A stretch of DNA of 64,000 bases from NCBI GenBank assembly GCA_017537965.1, contig JAFYJV010000009.1, positions 19,598-83,597 of the forward strand, given 5' to 3'. The notes under the pieces were generated by a model. The model searched no databases. It saw nothing but the letters and a program-made list of their open reading frames with translations, and was not told the origin of the DNA. Of the stretch, positions 50,889-59,893 are shown piece by piece (the first letter of the stretch is position 1; each line of letters begins with the position of its first letter). A program made the translations under genes and the position numbers. The DNA comes from Bacteroidales bacterium. Its GTDB lineage: Bacteria > Bacteroidota > Bacteroidia > Bacteroidales > F082.

Positions 50889-52016
50889 TTAATTCTTACA
50901 ATTTAGTTTCATAAGGCTTTGCCAGATGGTCTCCGCCGTCTGATCCCATGAGAAATCCTTGGCTCGCTCACGGCCTTTGGCAATCAATTCAGCGCGAACG
51001 CTCTCATCCAGCATCTTCCTCATCGCCTCAGCGATGGCATCCTCGTTGAAAGGATCCACCAGTAAAGCGGCATCGCCAGCCACCTCGGGCATGGAGGTGA
51101 CATTGGAAGTGATGACAGGCGTATCACACTTGAAGGCTTCCAAAATCGGGATGCCAAAGCCCTCGAAATAGGACACATACACCGAAGCCAATGCAGCGGC
51201 TGTCACCTTGTGCAGATCCTCCGCACTCAGGCGACCCGTAAAGATCACATCTTCCTGACAATGCATGGCCTCGAATGCTTTCTGTATCGGCTCCGTCCAC
51301 CAGCGCTTCTCCCCTACAATCAACAACTTGACATCATTCTGACAATGTGTCTTGAAACGGTCAAAGGCAGCAAACAGCCTAGCCAAGTTTTTCCTTGGAT
51401 GCAGGGAACCCACAAACATGAAATACGGGTGTCCATCGCTGTACTTGGCACGTATTTCCTCCTTCTCGGCATCGGGCAACGGCTCGAAGATCTCATTCAC
51501 ACCATTGTAGGCCACGTCGATCTTCCCGGGATCGACTTGATAGCAATCTACAATGTCCTGCTTGGAAAACTCCGACACCGTCACAATGCGACTTGCCTTG
51601 TGGGCGAACTTCGGGAAGAACTTCTTGTAATGCCATAGATGGATCTTCGGCATGTCGTTCGGGAAATGCTCGAAGTTCAAGTCATGGAATTCCACCACTT
51701 GAGGCACCTTGCTTCTCAAGCTCAGATAGCCGTCAGGCGAATAGAAGAGATCCGGCTTGATCTTCCTCAGCGCCCTTGCCACCGAAAACTCGAAAAACCA
51801 GATGAACAAAAACGGATGCCTTGCCTGAGGAAAGAGCACCACCGGCTTCACGTTATCGGCAAAGAGAAACATCGGGTCGGGCTGGCGGTCGAAGAGGAAG
51901 TAAAACTCCACTTCAGGATGCGCCAACACGATACGCTTCAACGTCTCGCAGGCCACCCATCCGATGCCCTCCAGCTTGCCTTTCAGCAACAACCGAGTGT
52001 TAACGGCGATTCTCAT
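50889..52016 (-). CDS. Glycosyltransferase family 4 (GT-B)
   Basis: The 375-residue enzyme has the GT4 pattern: N-terminal MRIAVNTRLLLKGKLEGIGWVACETL, a nucleotide-binding region with FVGSLHPRKNLARLFAAF, LIVGEKRW, and the donor site VSYFEGFGIPILEAFKCDTPVITSNVTSMPEVAGDAALLVDPFN. GT4 enzymes transfer a sugar from a nucleotide sugar, here likely to a lipid or surface glycan. A longer frame begins with TTG; MRIAVNTR is preferred. It follows ahcY by 18 bases and precedes purD by 12. Confidence 0.92.
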   Translation of the reverse strand: MRIAVNTRLLLKGKLEGIGWVACETLKRIVLAHPEVEFYFLFDRQPDPMFLFADNVKPVVLFPQARHPFLFIWFFEFSVARALRKIKPDLFYSPDGYLSLRSKVPQVVEFHDLNFEHFPNDMPKIHLWHYKKFFPKFAHKASRIVTVSEFSKQDIVDCYQVDPGKIDVAYNGVNEIFEPLPDAEKEEIRAKYSDGHPYFMFVGSLHPRKNLARLFAAFDRFKTHCQNDVKLLIVGEKRWWTEPIQKAFEAMHCQEDVIFTGRLSAEDLHKVTAAALASVYVSYFEGFGIPILEAFKCDTPVITSNVTSMPEVAGDAALLVDPFNEDAIAEAMRKMLDESVRAELIAKGRERAKDFSWDQTAETIWQSLMKLNCKN

Positions 52017-52034
52017 GACACCATCCGTCAAGGA

Positions 52035-53465
52035 TCAATAGCGGTAGATGTCCGATTTGTACGGTCCCTCGACAGGCACACCGATATAATCGGCCTGCTT
52101 CTGGGTAAGCTTGGTGAGCTTCACGCCGATCTTCTCAAGATGCAGACGCGCCACCTCTTCATCGAGGTATTTGGGCAGGCAATACACGCCCACCTTGTAT
52201 TCGTCGCGTTTCTCCCAGAGATCCATCTGTGCCAAGGTCTGGTTGGTGAACGAGTTGCTCATCACGAAGCTGGCGTGGCCCGTAGCGCAGCCCAGGTTGA
52301 CCAGTCGGCCTGAGGCCAGCAGGAAGATGCAGTGGCCGTCGTCGAACACATATTTATCAACTTGAGGTTTGATATTGATCTTCTCTTTCAGATGCTCTGT
52401 CTTTTCGAGGCGATCCACCTGGATCTCATTGTCGAAGTGACCGATGTTGCACACGATGGCTTGATCCTTCATCTTGAGGATGTGTTCCAGCGTGATGACA
52501 TCGCAGTTGCCTGTGGTCGTGACAAAGATGTTGCCTTCCTTGACGGCCTCTTCCATCGTGGTGACCTCGAAGCCTTCCATGGCGGCTTGCAGGGCGCAAA
52601 TTGGGTCGATCTCAGTGACAAGCACACGAGCGCCATAGCTCTTCATGGAATGCGAGCAGCCTTTGCCCACTTCTCCGTAGCCGCAAACCACGACCACCTT
52701 GCCGGCGATCATCACGTCGGTGGCGCGCTTGATGCCGTCGGCCAACGATTCACGACAGCCATAGAGGTTGTCAAACTTCGACTTGGTGACGGAGTCGTTC
52801 ACGTTGATAGCCGGCACCAACAGTTCACCGCGTTCTTGCATTTGGTAGAGGCGGTGTACGCCGGTAGTAGTCTCTTCGGAAACGCCCTTCCAGCCTTTTA
52901 CCACGGCATGCCAGAAGGTGGGATTCTCTTTATACGTAGCCTTGATGACGCTCATCAATGCTTTCTCTTCCTCACTTCCGCAAGGTGCATCCAACAGTTT
53001 GGGGTCGTTCTCGCAGGCAAAGCCTTTGTGAATGAGTAAAGTGGCATCGCCACCGTCGTCCACGATCAGGTCGGGACCTGTACCGTCAGGGAAAGTGATG
53101 GCCCGTTTGGTGCACCACCAATAGTCCTCAAGGGTCTCCCCTTTCCAAGCGAAGACTGCGGTGCCCGTCTTGGCAATGGCGGCAGCGGCATGGTCTTGGG
53201 TTGAATATATGTTGCAACTGCACCAACGCACCGTGGCACCCAACTCGACCAGCGTCTCGATGAGACAGGCCGTCTGGATGGTCATGTGGAGGGAACCCAT
53301 GATCTTGGCACCCTTCAGCGGCTTGGTATCGCCATATTTCTTGCGCAAGGCCATGAGGCCAGGCATCTCATGTTCAGAAACTTCGATTTCCTTTCTCCCC
53401 CAGTCGGCAAGGTCGATGTCTGCCACCAGATATAGGAGGTCTTTATCCAATAGTTTATTGTTCAT
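52035..53465 (-). CDS. ahcY: Adenosylhomocysteinase (SAH hydrolase)
   Basis: AhcY hydrolyses S-adenosylhomocysteine to adenosine and homocysteine, clearing the product of SAM methylation. The 476 residues include the substrate region [36 protein letters not shown], the NAD site [34 protein letters not shown] and the C-terminal [14 protein letters not shown] that reaches the neighbouring subunit. Length fits a 470-480-residue enzyme. The ATG at 53463-53465 follows a -7 element at 53501-53508. It heads the ahcY, GT4, purD, DUF6427, rnhB unit; no SAH riboswitch is seen. Confidence 0.97.
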   Translation of the reverse strand: MNNKLLDKDLLYLVADIDLADWGRKEIEVSEHEMPGLMALRKKYGDTKPLKGAKIMGSLHMTIQTACLIETLVELGATVRWCSCNIYSTQDHAAAAIAKTGTAVFAWKGETLEDYWWCTKRAITFPDGTGPDLIVDDGGDATLLIHKGFACENDPKLLDAPCGSEEEKALMSVIKATYKENPTFWHAVVKGWKGVSEETTTGVHRLYQMQERGELLVPAINVNDSVTKSKFDNLYGCRESLADGIKRATDVMIAGKVVVVCGYGEVGKGCSHSMKSYGARVLVTEIDPICALQAAMEGFEVTTMEEAVKEGNIFVTTTGNCDVITLEHILKMKDQAIVCNIGHFDNEIQVDRLEKTEHLKEKINIKPQVDKYVFDDGHCIFLLASGRLVNLGCATGHASFVMSNSFTNQTLAQMDLWEKRDEYKVGVYCLPKYLDEEVARLHLEKIGVKLTKLTQKQADYIGVPVEGPYKSDIYRY

Positions 53466-53500
53466 CTTTTTAGGTATCAATTGGTATTTATAATAACTTG

Positions 53501-53508
53501 CAAAGATA
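53501..53508 (-). promoter_or_regulatory. -7 element TATCTTTG of the ahcY operon
   Basis: TATCTTTG on the minus strand, 35 bases before the ATG, giving a leader of about 30 bases. No other promoter was seen before the four following genes. Confidence 0.62.
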
Positions 53509-53588
53509 CAAAAAGAATGATATCAATAAAACCAATTCGTGACAAAAACTTCGGAGATCTTATCCGATCTTTTCTTCCGACAATTCCG

Positions 53589-55508
53589 TCACCACTTGTA
53601 ATTCACCATCACCTCGAAACTGCGACCCGGCATGGCACGCCAAAGGACATTCTGGTAGCTGACATCGGTGAAGTTGTGGCATCGAAGTTCAAGGCGGAAT
53701 CGTTTCAGTTGTCTTCCCACGGAGAGATGATGTAACACGTATGGATTAAGCGGAAAGGTCTCCTGATCGGCATACGAGGTGCTGCGATACCCCGTCATCT
53801 CAAGGGTATAGCGCATGTCCCATGCCTTCCATCTAAGACTGGCGAAGAGGTTGCCATGATGGCGCGGGATGTAGATCAACTGTTTCCCTTGAATGCCGTA
53901 ATGCTGAGCGTTCTCACTCTCGTCGGTGGTGAAGGTAAAGACATAATTGCCCGATAGATTCGACTCCCAGTCGCCTTGCGAATAATGCAAGTCGATATGG
54001 GTCTCCACACCCCGAGCGAAGACTTTGGCCACATTCTCGGGTACCCAGAAACGGTAGTTGGTCGGCACCCACTGAATCCAGTTCTTCACCTTCGAAAGGT
54101 AACACCCCGAGCGAAGATCTAGTTTCCACCCTCCTTTTTTCATCAAATAACTGAGTGCCAGATCGCCTGTACGTCCATTTTCCGCCAGCAAGTCAGGGTT
54201 GCCACCTGGATTCCAGTAAAGGTCGTTCAGCGATGGATTGCGGTAATTATGGCTATAACCCAAAGTAAAGCCCAATCCCATCGGGAAACGGTAAGTCCAA
54301 GTAGCAGTGGGGAACACGCCCATCGACTTTCCATCAACGATATCGTACCGGGCCGTCAAGGCAAGCTCCATACGTTCCACCGGTTGACCTTCGAGGGCGG
54401 TATAGAAAGAGACCACATTGCGGTTTTTAGTGTCCTTGTAGTTGTTGGAGTTGACACTTTCGCGGTCCCATTGCAGTTTGGCTTTCATCTTCCATGACGG
54501 GAACAGCTGTTGTTCAAGGTCGGCTATCTGATGGAACACCATCGCATGGTTTTGGGAGTCTTTACCCGTGACGCTATCACCCGTCTGCAAATTCCACACC
54601 CTCAAGTAATACCGCTGGTTTTCAATAAATGCCGCCGACTTGAGCTGTAAGTTGCCATTTTCCCAAAAACGCTTGTAGGACAAGAAGTTCCTCGAGAAGT
54701 TGTCGCGAGTCCATTCCTCAGTGGTGGTGTTGAATACGTTTGGCATGATGGGGGGGAGATTGCGGTTGTTCCATTGATTCCATGAAGAGGCAGAAAGGAC
54801 ACCATTAGGAAGCATCACGCTCATTTCAGGCATCACCCCAAAATCGACGAACTCCGCATTGCGTTGTTTCATCCATTGGTAAGGAAACACTCCGGTGTTA
54901 TAGTAAAGGAAGTCGTTGTCGGAAGAGTTTCGGTAGGCCTTCACCCTGAAAGCGACTTTCTTGCCGCCATAGCCAGCAGTGACGAAGCTGCCTAAAGTGT
55001 TGAAGCTGCCGTAGGTTTGTTTCAGGTCAAGGATTAGGCCTTTGCCAAAGCCGGTTTTGTTGTCGATGTTGACCGATCCGCCCAGCCCGCCGCTGTTGTT
55101 GGAGGTGCCACTTCCCCACTTCAGGTCGATGTCATCGGCCAAAAACACGGGGATAGTGCTGAAGTCAACCTGTCCTAGAGTCGGGGCGTTCAGTTGGAAG
55201 CCGTTCCATAACACCAAGGTGTGGCTAGCGGTGGTGCCACGGAACGAGGCGGTGGAGATACCTCCCGGTCCATAGGTTTTGATAAAGACAGGGCTATGTT
55301 GGATAAGCAGTTCTGAAAGGTTGGAGGTGCTCTTGTCCTGAAGGACGAGCGAGTCCACCTTGCGCATCACAAGAGGTTTCAGCGCCTCAGCGGCATAATG
55401 GTCGGCGGTGACGTTGACAGCGTCGAGCGTGATGGTATCCTGGGCATGGACGGCATCAGCCGCCATGCCCAGGATCCAGATCAATATCCATCGTATGGCA
55501 TTCTTCAT
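53589..55508 (-). CDS. TonB-dependent outer-membrane receptor, BtuB-like
   Basis: The 639-residue receptor has a signal peptide (ending DAVHAQ), a plug domain (DAVNVTADHYAAEAL...LSELLIQHSPVFIKTYGPGGISTASFRGTTASHTLVLWNG, then GLGGSVNI) and a 22-strand barrel ending in aromatic Trp (FEVMVNYKW). It lacks the N-terminal carboxypeptidase-like domain of SusC proteins and resembles BtuB/CirA-type receptors for small metal chelates or cofactors. The cargo is not evident; no cobalamin riboswitch fits in the 44-base gap in front, and no SusD-like partner is nearby. It follows the MORN gene 44 bases later in the same direction. Confidence 0.88.
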   Translation of the reverse strand: MKNAIRWILIWILGMAADAVHAQDTITLDAVNVTADHYAAEALKPLVMRKVDSLVLQDKSTSNLSELLIQHSPVFIKTYGPGGISTASFRGTTASHTLVLWNGFQLNAPTLGQVDFSTIPVFLADDIDLKWGSGTSNNSGGLGGSVNIDNKTGFGKGLILDLKQTYGSFNTLGSFVTAGYGGKKVAFRVKAYRNSSDNDFLYYNTGVFPYQWMKQRNAEFVDFGVMPEMSVMLPNGVLSASSWNQWNNRNLPPIMPNVFNTTTEEWTRDNFSRNFLSYKRFWENGNLQLKSAAFIENQRYYLRVWNLQTGDSVTGKDSQNHAMVFHQIADLEQQLFPSWKMKAKLQWDRESVNSNNYKDTKNRNVVSFYTALEGQPVERMELALTARYDIVDGKSMGVFPTATWTYRFPMGLGFTLGYSHNYRNPSLNDLYWNPGGNPDLLAENGRTGDLALSYLMKKGGWKLDLRSGCYLSKVKNWIQWVPTNYRFWVPENVAKVFARGVETHIDLHYSQGDWESNLSGNYVFTFTTDESENAQHYGIQGKQLIYIPRHHGNLFASLRWKAWDMRYTLEMTGYRSTSYADQETFPLNPYVLHHLSVGRQLKRFRLELRCHNFTDVSYQNVLWRAMPGRSFEVMVNYKW

Positions 55509-55552
55509 GCATCATCGAAAACGACGCATTAATACGTACGAATAATACGTTA

Positions 55553-56428
55553 TCAGCTTTTCTTCACTTTTTTAGACAAACCGCCTTCCTTGCCATTCTT
55601 TTTTTCCATCTTGGAGTTTTTGATGTCCTTTGATGTCTTATTGCTATCGGAAGGCATCAGTTTTTTATCATTTTTCTCCTTCTGAATAGCTTTTTCATCT
55701 TCAACAGCCTTCTTCTCGGAGTATGGATGTTGTTCCTTGAAAGTCTTTTCCTTGCCCGAAAGAACACCTTTTTTATAGTTGCTCTCCGACTTCAGGTCAC
55801 CTCCCTCATAATATTCAAGGGCTGGCCCGTCTTGGACATTGTTTTTGAACATCTTGGAGGTCTTAATGCCGCCAGTGGGATAGAAAGTCTCCTGCTTTCC
55901 TTCAAAAAGACCTTTTTTGTAATTGATCGTCATCCGTTTCCCTCCATTTCTGTCATACCAAACTGTCTCTCCTTCGCGAAGTCCGTTTTTGTAGTATGAC
56001 ACTTCCTGATTATTGCCGTTGTCGTAACGTGCAATCTGCTCTCCGTCAAGTTCACCACGCTTATACGAGTTCTTGCTGCAAAGACGGCCTCCCGATGTCC
56101 AGGTATATGTCGATCCATCCAATTTGTCGTCAACATACTCCATCTTCTTCACCACAAGACCGCTTTCGTCGATCTCAAGAAGTGTCCCATTCAAGCGACC
56201 ATTTTGATACTGAACAATACGGCGGAGAAGATCCTTTGCTTGTTCATATTCATACCACGTACCTTCCTTCACGCCTTTCTTTACAGTGCCTTCGACACGA
56301 CGGTCACCAATAGTGCGGACAAACTGCCCGTCTTTTTCCTTGGAGACATCCAAAGTCTCGATATTTTGGGCAACAGCCGACCAAGCCAGCAACATTGCCG
56401 CAGCAAACATGATCAATCTTTTACGCAT
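55553..56428 (-). CDS. Exported MORN-repeat protein with Lys-rich tail
   Basis: The 291-residue exported protein has a signal peptide (MRKRLIMFAAAMLLAWSAVAQ) and MORN-type repeats from about residue 45: VKEGTWYEYEQ, GRLNGTLLEID, DKLDGSTYTWTSGG, GELDGEQIARYDNGN, GLREGETVWYDRNGG, GLFEGKQETFYPTGG, NVQDGPALEYYEGG. The last 70 residues are Lys/Glu/Ser-rich and basic, which sets it apart from the other MORN protein. The frame reads far upstream, but this ATG follows a -7 element and carries the signal peptide. It precedes the TonB receptor. Confidence 0.8.
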   Translation of the reverse strand: MRKRLIMFAAAMLLAWSAVAQNIETLDVSKEKDGQFVRTIGDRRVEGTVKKGVKEGTWYEYEQAKDLLRRIVQYQNGRLNGTLLEIDESGLVVKKMEYVDDKLDGSTYTWTSGGRLCSKNSYKRGELDGEQIARYDNGNNQEVSYYKNGLREGETVWYDRNGGKRMTINYKKGLFEGKQETFYPTGGIKTSKMFKNNVQDGPALEYYEGGDLKSESNYKKGVLSGKEKTFKEQHPYSEKKAVEDEKAIQKEKNDKKLMPSDSNKTSKDIKNSKMEKKNGKEGGLSKKVKKS

Positions 56429-56452
56429 AGTGATTCTGTTTAAAATTGGCTT

Positions 56453-56460
56453 CAAAATTA
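56453..56460 (-). promoter_or_regulatory. -7 element TAATTTTG of the MORN-TonB genes
   Basis: TAATTTTG on the minus strand, 24 bases before the ATG of the MORN protein. Confidence 0.55.
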
Positions 56461-56534
56461 AAAAAAACGGATGAACCACGTCCAAGAATCGTGCATTTTT
56501 TCCATCTTTGCAGCAAATCTCAATAATTTTTCCC

Positions 56535-56834
56535 ATGAAAGCCATCGAAGTCAAGAATTTCAAGCTGTACACCACTGCGGTCATCAGCATTGAGTGGAAA
56601 CAAGAACTGCTCAACGTCAACCTCGACCTAGCCATGATGCTGAAGATGATGGAACTGGAGGGATTGACTCCAAAAGACATTCAAAAATACAGCGACGAGG
56701 GAAAGCCCATCCCTTTCAAGAAAGTCACGCTGAATTTGTTCACCGACGATGACAAGCCCGGCCAGTACTACACTGACGAGTCGTTCTGCGAAGACGACGA
56801 TCCAACGGTCTTCTATGTAGAACTGAAACAATGA
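56535..56834 (+). CDS. Small acidic hypothetical protein
   Basis: A 99-residue soluble acidic protein (MKAIEVKNFKLYTTAVISIEWKQ) of no recognised family. It has a predicted beta N-terminus, a central helix rich in Met and Leu (LDLAMMLKMMELEGLTPKDIQ) and an acidic C-terminus (FTDDDKPGQYYTDESFCEDDDPTVFYVEL). The ATG 26 bases after a weak -7 element (CATCTTTG, 56502-56509) starts it; the frame is open nine codons earlier. It is followed at once by a large inverted heptad-repeat block. No neighbour suggests a function. Confidence 0.6.
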   Translation: MKAIEVKNFKLYTTAVISIEWKQELLNVNLDLAMMLKMMELEGLTPKDIQKYSDEGKPIPFKKVTLNLFTDDDKPGQYYTDESFCEDDDPTVFYVELKQ

Positions 56835-56911
56835 GGAGTTAGGAGTGAGGAATGGCTTTCAGCAAAAGTTCCATTCCTCATCCCTAATTCCTCACTTCTA
56901 ACTCCTAACTC
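56835..56911. repeat. Inverted heptad-repeat block (hairpin-forming)
   Basis: The left arm (GGAGTTAGGAGTGAGGAATGG) and the right arm, made of 7-base units such as ATTCCTC, ATCCCTA, ATTCCTC, ACTTCTA and ACTCCTA, are reverse complements apart from extra units on the right. The block lies between the convergent acidic-protein and NfnAB-like genes, three bases after the stop of the first, so the transcript would fold into a long hairpin there. Confidence 0.7.
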
Positions 56912-59172
56912 TTTTTAATGTATTCATCAATGGCCTTCGCGGCTTTCTTTCCGGCACCCATGGCGAGGATGACCGTGGCGGCGCCGCTGACGGCGTCGCC
57001 GCCAGCAAAGATGCCCGGACGAGAGGTAGCGCCCATCTCATCGGCCACGATGCAACCCTTGCGGTTGAGATCGAGATTGCGCGTGGTGCTGCCGATCAAC
57101 GGATTCGGCGAAGTACCCAAGGCCATGATGATCATGTCCACGTCGAGGATGAACTCAGAGCCCGGCACCGGAACGGGGCTGCGACGGCCAGAGGCATCGG
57201 GCTCGCCTAACTCGCAACGGACACACTTGAAGCCCTTCACCCAGCCGTTCTCATCGCCCAAGACCTCCACGGGAGCCGTGAGCAGGTCGAACAACACGCC
57301 CTCTTCTTTGGCATGGTGAACCTCCTCAACACGAGCAGGAAGCTCGGCTTCGGAACGACGATAGACGATATGCACCTCGGCACCGAGTCGCAAGGCGGTA
57401 CGAGCAGCATCCATGGCCACATTGCCACCACCAACGACTGCGACCTTCTTGCCGACGAAGTTCGGGGTCTCATAACCTTTCTTATAGGCAAAAAGTAGAT
57501 TGTTTCTGGTCAGGAACTCGTTGGCCGAGACCACACCGCAGAGGTTCTCGCCCGGCACGTTGAGCATCATCGGGAAGCCAGCGCCCGAACCCACAAACAC
57601 GGCCTCAAAGCCTTCACGGTGCATCAGCTCATCGATGGTAATGGTACGACCCACCACCACGTCTTTCTCGAACTTGGCACCCAGACGACGTACGCTCTCC
57701 ACCTCTTTCTTCACCACGGTGTCCTTTGGCAGACGGAACGACGGGATACCATAGACCAGCACACCGCCCAACTCATGCAAAGCCTCAAAGATGGTGACGT
57801 CATAACCCATCGACAGCAGGTCCTTGGCACATGTCAAGCCTGAGGGACCGCTACCGATGATGGCCACTTTATGGCCGTTCTTGATGCCAGGATTGTCGAA
57901 ATGCAAGTCATGTTCTATGGCATAGTCTCCCACGAAACGTTCCAACTTGCCGATAGCGATGGGTTCGAACTTCTTGCCCATGACACAGCTACCTTCACAT
58001 TGCGTCTCTTGCGGACACACACGGCCACAGACGGCAGGCAACGCCGAATCGCAGCTGATGACGCCGGCAGCACCTTCGAAGTCGCCTTTGGCGACACGGG
58101 CAATGAAGCCAGGGATGTTTACGTTGACGGGGCAATGTGCAACGCACTGCGGGTTCTTGCAGTTGAGGCAGCGTTGTGCCTCCATGATGGCCATGTCGGC
58201 CGAATAGCCCAAGCACACCTCATCGAAGTTATGGGCACGCACCTTGGGATCTTGTTCCGGCACGGGTACCCTGTGTTTCTTATCGAAAGTCTCCTCAGAG
58301 ATGCCGCCGATATGGCACTGATGCCCTTCGGCTTTCTCCTCTGCCTCGAGTTGTTTGCGGGTCACAACGTTGTTATACATGGCCTGACGCTTCATGGCAC
58401 CGTCGAAATCGACATCGCTGCCCAGGAACTCAGGGCCGTCGATGCAAGTAAACTTGGTTTTGCCTCCAATGCTCACACGGCAGGCACCACACATACCGGT
58501 GCCATCCACCATTATACTATTGAGGGACACCGTGCAACGGATGCCAAGCTCCTCGCATGTCTTTGTGGCGAACTTCATCATGATCATGGGACCGATGGCC
58601 ACCGCCTCGTCATATTGCTTGCCACTGGCCACCAGCTGACGCAACACATCTGTCACCAACCCCTTGCGGCCCGTGGAGCCGTCATCGGAAGTGACATAAA
58701 GATTGCACACGCTCGACAACTCTTTCTCAAAAATCAAAAGATCCTTGGTGCGGGCACCGATGATACAATCCGACATGCAGCCATGTTCATACAGCCACTT
58801 GACCTGAGGATAGATGGGCGCAATGCCCACGCCGCCGCCGATGAAAACGAATGATCGCTTACGAAGTTCCTCGGCAGTCATGTTGACGAACTCAGACGGC
58901 TTACCCAATGGGCCAACCACATCCGCAAAACGATCACCAACCTTGTATTCCGCCATCTTGCGTGTGGATTCGCCGATGGCCTTGAAGACAATGGTAACGA
59001 TGCCTTTCTCACGATGATAGTCACTGATAGTCAGCGGAATACGTTCTGAGTTCTCCTCCATTTTAATAATAAGGAATTGTCCCGGCAATGCGGAATGAGC
59101 AATACGTGGCGCCGCAACGTCCATCAGGTAGGTCTCCGCGGCGAAAGTCTCTTTACGGATAATTTCGAACAT
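56905..59172 (-). CDS. Fused NfnAB-type NAD(P)H:ferredoxin oxidoreductase (DHODB-like plus GltD-like)
   Basis: The 755-residue enzyme joins an FAD/NAD-binding reductase half (residues 1-285; SFVFIGGGVGIAPIYPQ, and a [2Fe-2S]-type C228-x2-C231-x11-C243 in MCGACRVSIGGKTKFTC) to a glutamate synthase small subunit-like half. The latter starts with two [4Fe-4S] cysteine groups (CLNCKNPQCVAHCPVN; CGRVCPQETQCEGSC), an FAD site (IIGSGPSGLTCAKDL) and an NADPH site (VVGGGNVAMDAARTALRLG). The two halves are separate proteins (NfnA, NfnB) in Thermotoga and Clostridium and bifurcate electrons between NADH, NADPH and ferredoxin. The fused form is known in Bacteroidetes; bifurcation is inference. It starts at MFEIIRKETFA behind TATCTTTG. 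Confidence 0.88.
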   Translation of the reverse strand: MFEIIRKETFAAETYLMDVAAPRIAHSALPGQFLIIKMEENSERIPLTISDYHREKGIVTIVFKAIGESTRKMAEYKVGDRFADVVGPLGKPSEFVNMTAEELRKRSFVFIGGGVGIAPIYPQVKWLYEHGCMSDCIIGARTKDLLIFEKELSSVCNLYVTSDDGSTGRKGLVTDVLRQLVASGKQYDEAVAIGPMIMMKFATKTCEELGIRCTVSLNSIMVDGTGMCGACRVSIGGKTKFTCIDGPEFLGSDVDFDGAMKRQAMYNNVVTRKQLEAEEKAEGHQCHIGGISEETFDKKHRVPVPEQDPKVRAHNFDEVCLGYSADMAIMEAQRCLNCKNPQCVAHCPVNVNIPGFIARVAKGDFEGAAGVISCDSALPAVCGRVCPQETQCEGSCVMGKKFEPIAIGKLERFVGDYAIEHDLHFDNPGIKNGHKVAIIGSGPSGLTCAKDLLSMGYDVTIFEALHELGGVLVYGIPSFRLPKDTVVKKEVESVRRLGAKFEKDVVVGRTITIDELMHREGFEAVFVGSGAGFPMMLNVPGENLCGVVSANEFLTRNNLLFAYKKGYETPNFVGKKVAVVGGGNVAMDAARTALRLGAEVHIVYRRSEAELPARVEEVHHAKEEGVLFDLLTAPVEVLGDENGWVKGFKCVRCELGEPDASGRRSPVPVPGSEFILDVDMIIMALGTSPNPLIGSTTRNLDLNRKGCIVADEMGATSRPGIFAGGDAVSGAATVILAMGAGKKAAKAIDEYIKKS

Positions 59173-59193
59173 GACGATATAGTTTAGTTGGGG

Positions 59194-59201
59194 CAAAGAT
59201 A
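59194..59201 (-). promoter_or_regulatory. -7 element TATCTTTG of the NfnAB-like gene
   Basis: TATCTTTG on the minus strand, 21 bases before the ATG. Confidence 0.6.
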
Positions 59202-59233
59202 AGTAGTATTTCTTATATTTCCTAAAGAAATAA

Positions 59234-59275
59234 TTCTTACTTCTTACTTCTTTCTTCTGCCTTCTGACTTCTTCT
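59234..59275. repeat. Heptad repeat, six TTCTTAC-like units
   Basis: TTCTTAC, TTCTTAC, TTCTTTC, TTCTGCC, TTCTGAC and TTCTTCT follow without gaps, directly after the stop of the exonuclease gene in its direction. It is the reverse-strand form of the block at 6864-6905. Confidence 0.8.
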
Positions 59276-59276
59276 A

Positions 59277-59864
59277 TCAAAAGATATTCATTGCGATGAC
59301 AGCGCAGGCCTCGGCATCTGCCAAAGCGTTGTGATGCTGTGACAAGTCATAACCAAAATGCCTGGCCACCGTTTGTAGTTTGTGGTTCTCCAAGTCTGGA
59401 AGGTACTTCTTGGAGCCTTCGTGGGTACAATAAAACTTATAATTGGGATACGGGATCTTGTACAATTCATGCAAGGCGCGAAGTACATGCTGGTCAAAAA
59501 GCATCCCATGCGCCACAAAAGGCAGACCTTCAACCTCGTCCTTCACCTGGCCCCAAAGATAGGGAAACGTCGGTGACTTGTCGGTATCGGCTTTTTTGAT
59601 ACCGTGAACCTTGGTGTTATACCAATCATAATGGTTCGGCACTGGCTTCATGAGACCATAATACCGCTCCACAATCTCGTCGTCGCGAACGATGACCAGC
59701 CCCATGCTACAGGCACTGGTAAACGCCGCATTGGCCGCCTCAAAGTCAATGGCGACAAAATCAGAAAGATGGCCATCAGGGAAATAGACTGGTTTTTCCT
59801 TGGGTTTTTCTTTTTTCCATCTCCACTTTCTCCTGAGAGGCTCCTGATCCACAATCTCAGTCAT
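59277..59864 (-). CDS. DEDDh 3'-5' exonuclease (DnaQ-like)
   Basis: The 195-residue nuclease has the DEDDh motifs: DFVAIDFEAAN (Asp-x-Glu), the central LPFVAHGMLFDQHVL (Asp), and HHNALADAEACAVIA (His and Asp). The motif set, without the polymerase domain, places it with the stand-alone exonuclease/epsilon-like proteins that trim DNA or RNA ends. A basic N-terminal stretch (RRKWRWKKEKPKEK, residues 11-24) may bind nucleic acid. No clean -7 element is present; AACCTTTG (59884-59891) is one base off. It is separated from the NfnAB-like gene by a heptad repeat. Confidence 0.88.
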   Translation of the reverse strand: MTEIVDQEPLRRKWRWKKEKPKEKPVYFPDGHLSDFVAIDFEAANAAFTSACSMGLVIVRDDEIVERYYGLMKPVPNHYDWYNTKVHGIKKADTDKSPTFPYLWGQVKDEVEGLPFVAHGMLFDQHVLRALHELYKIPYPNYKFYCTHEGSKKYLPDLENHKLQTVARHFGYDLSQHHNALADAEACAVIAMNIF

Positions 59865-59893
59865 ATTTCGTTCTTAGCGACTGCAAAGGTTGT

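Noticed and set aside
55509-55552. Cobalamin riboswitch in front of the BtuB-like receptor
   Set aside because: The gap is only 44 bases and contains no conserved B12-box sequence.
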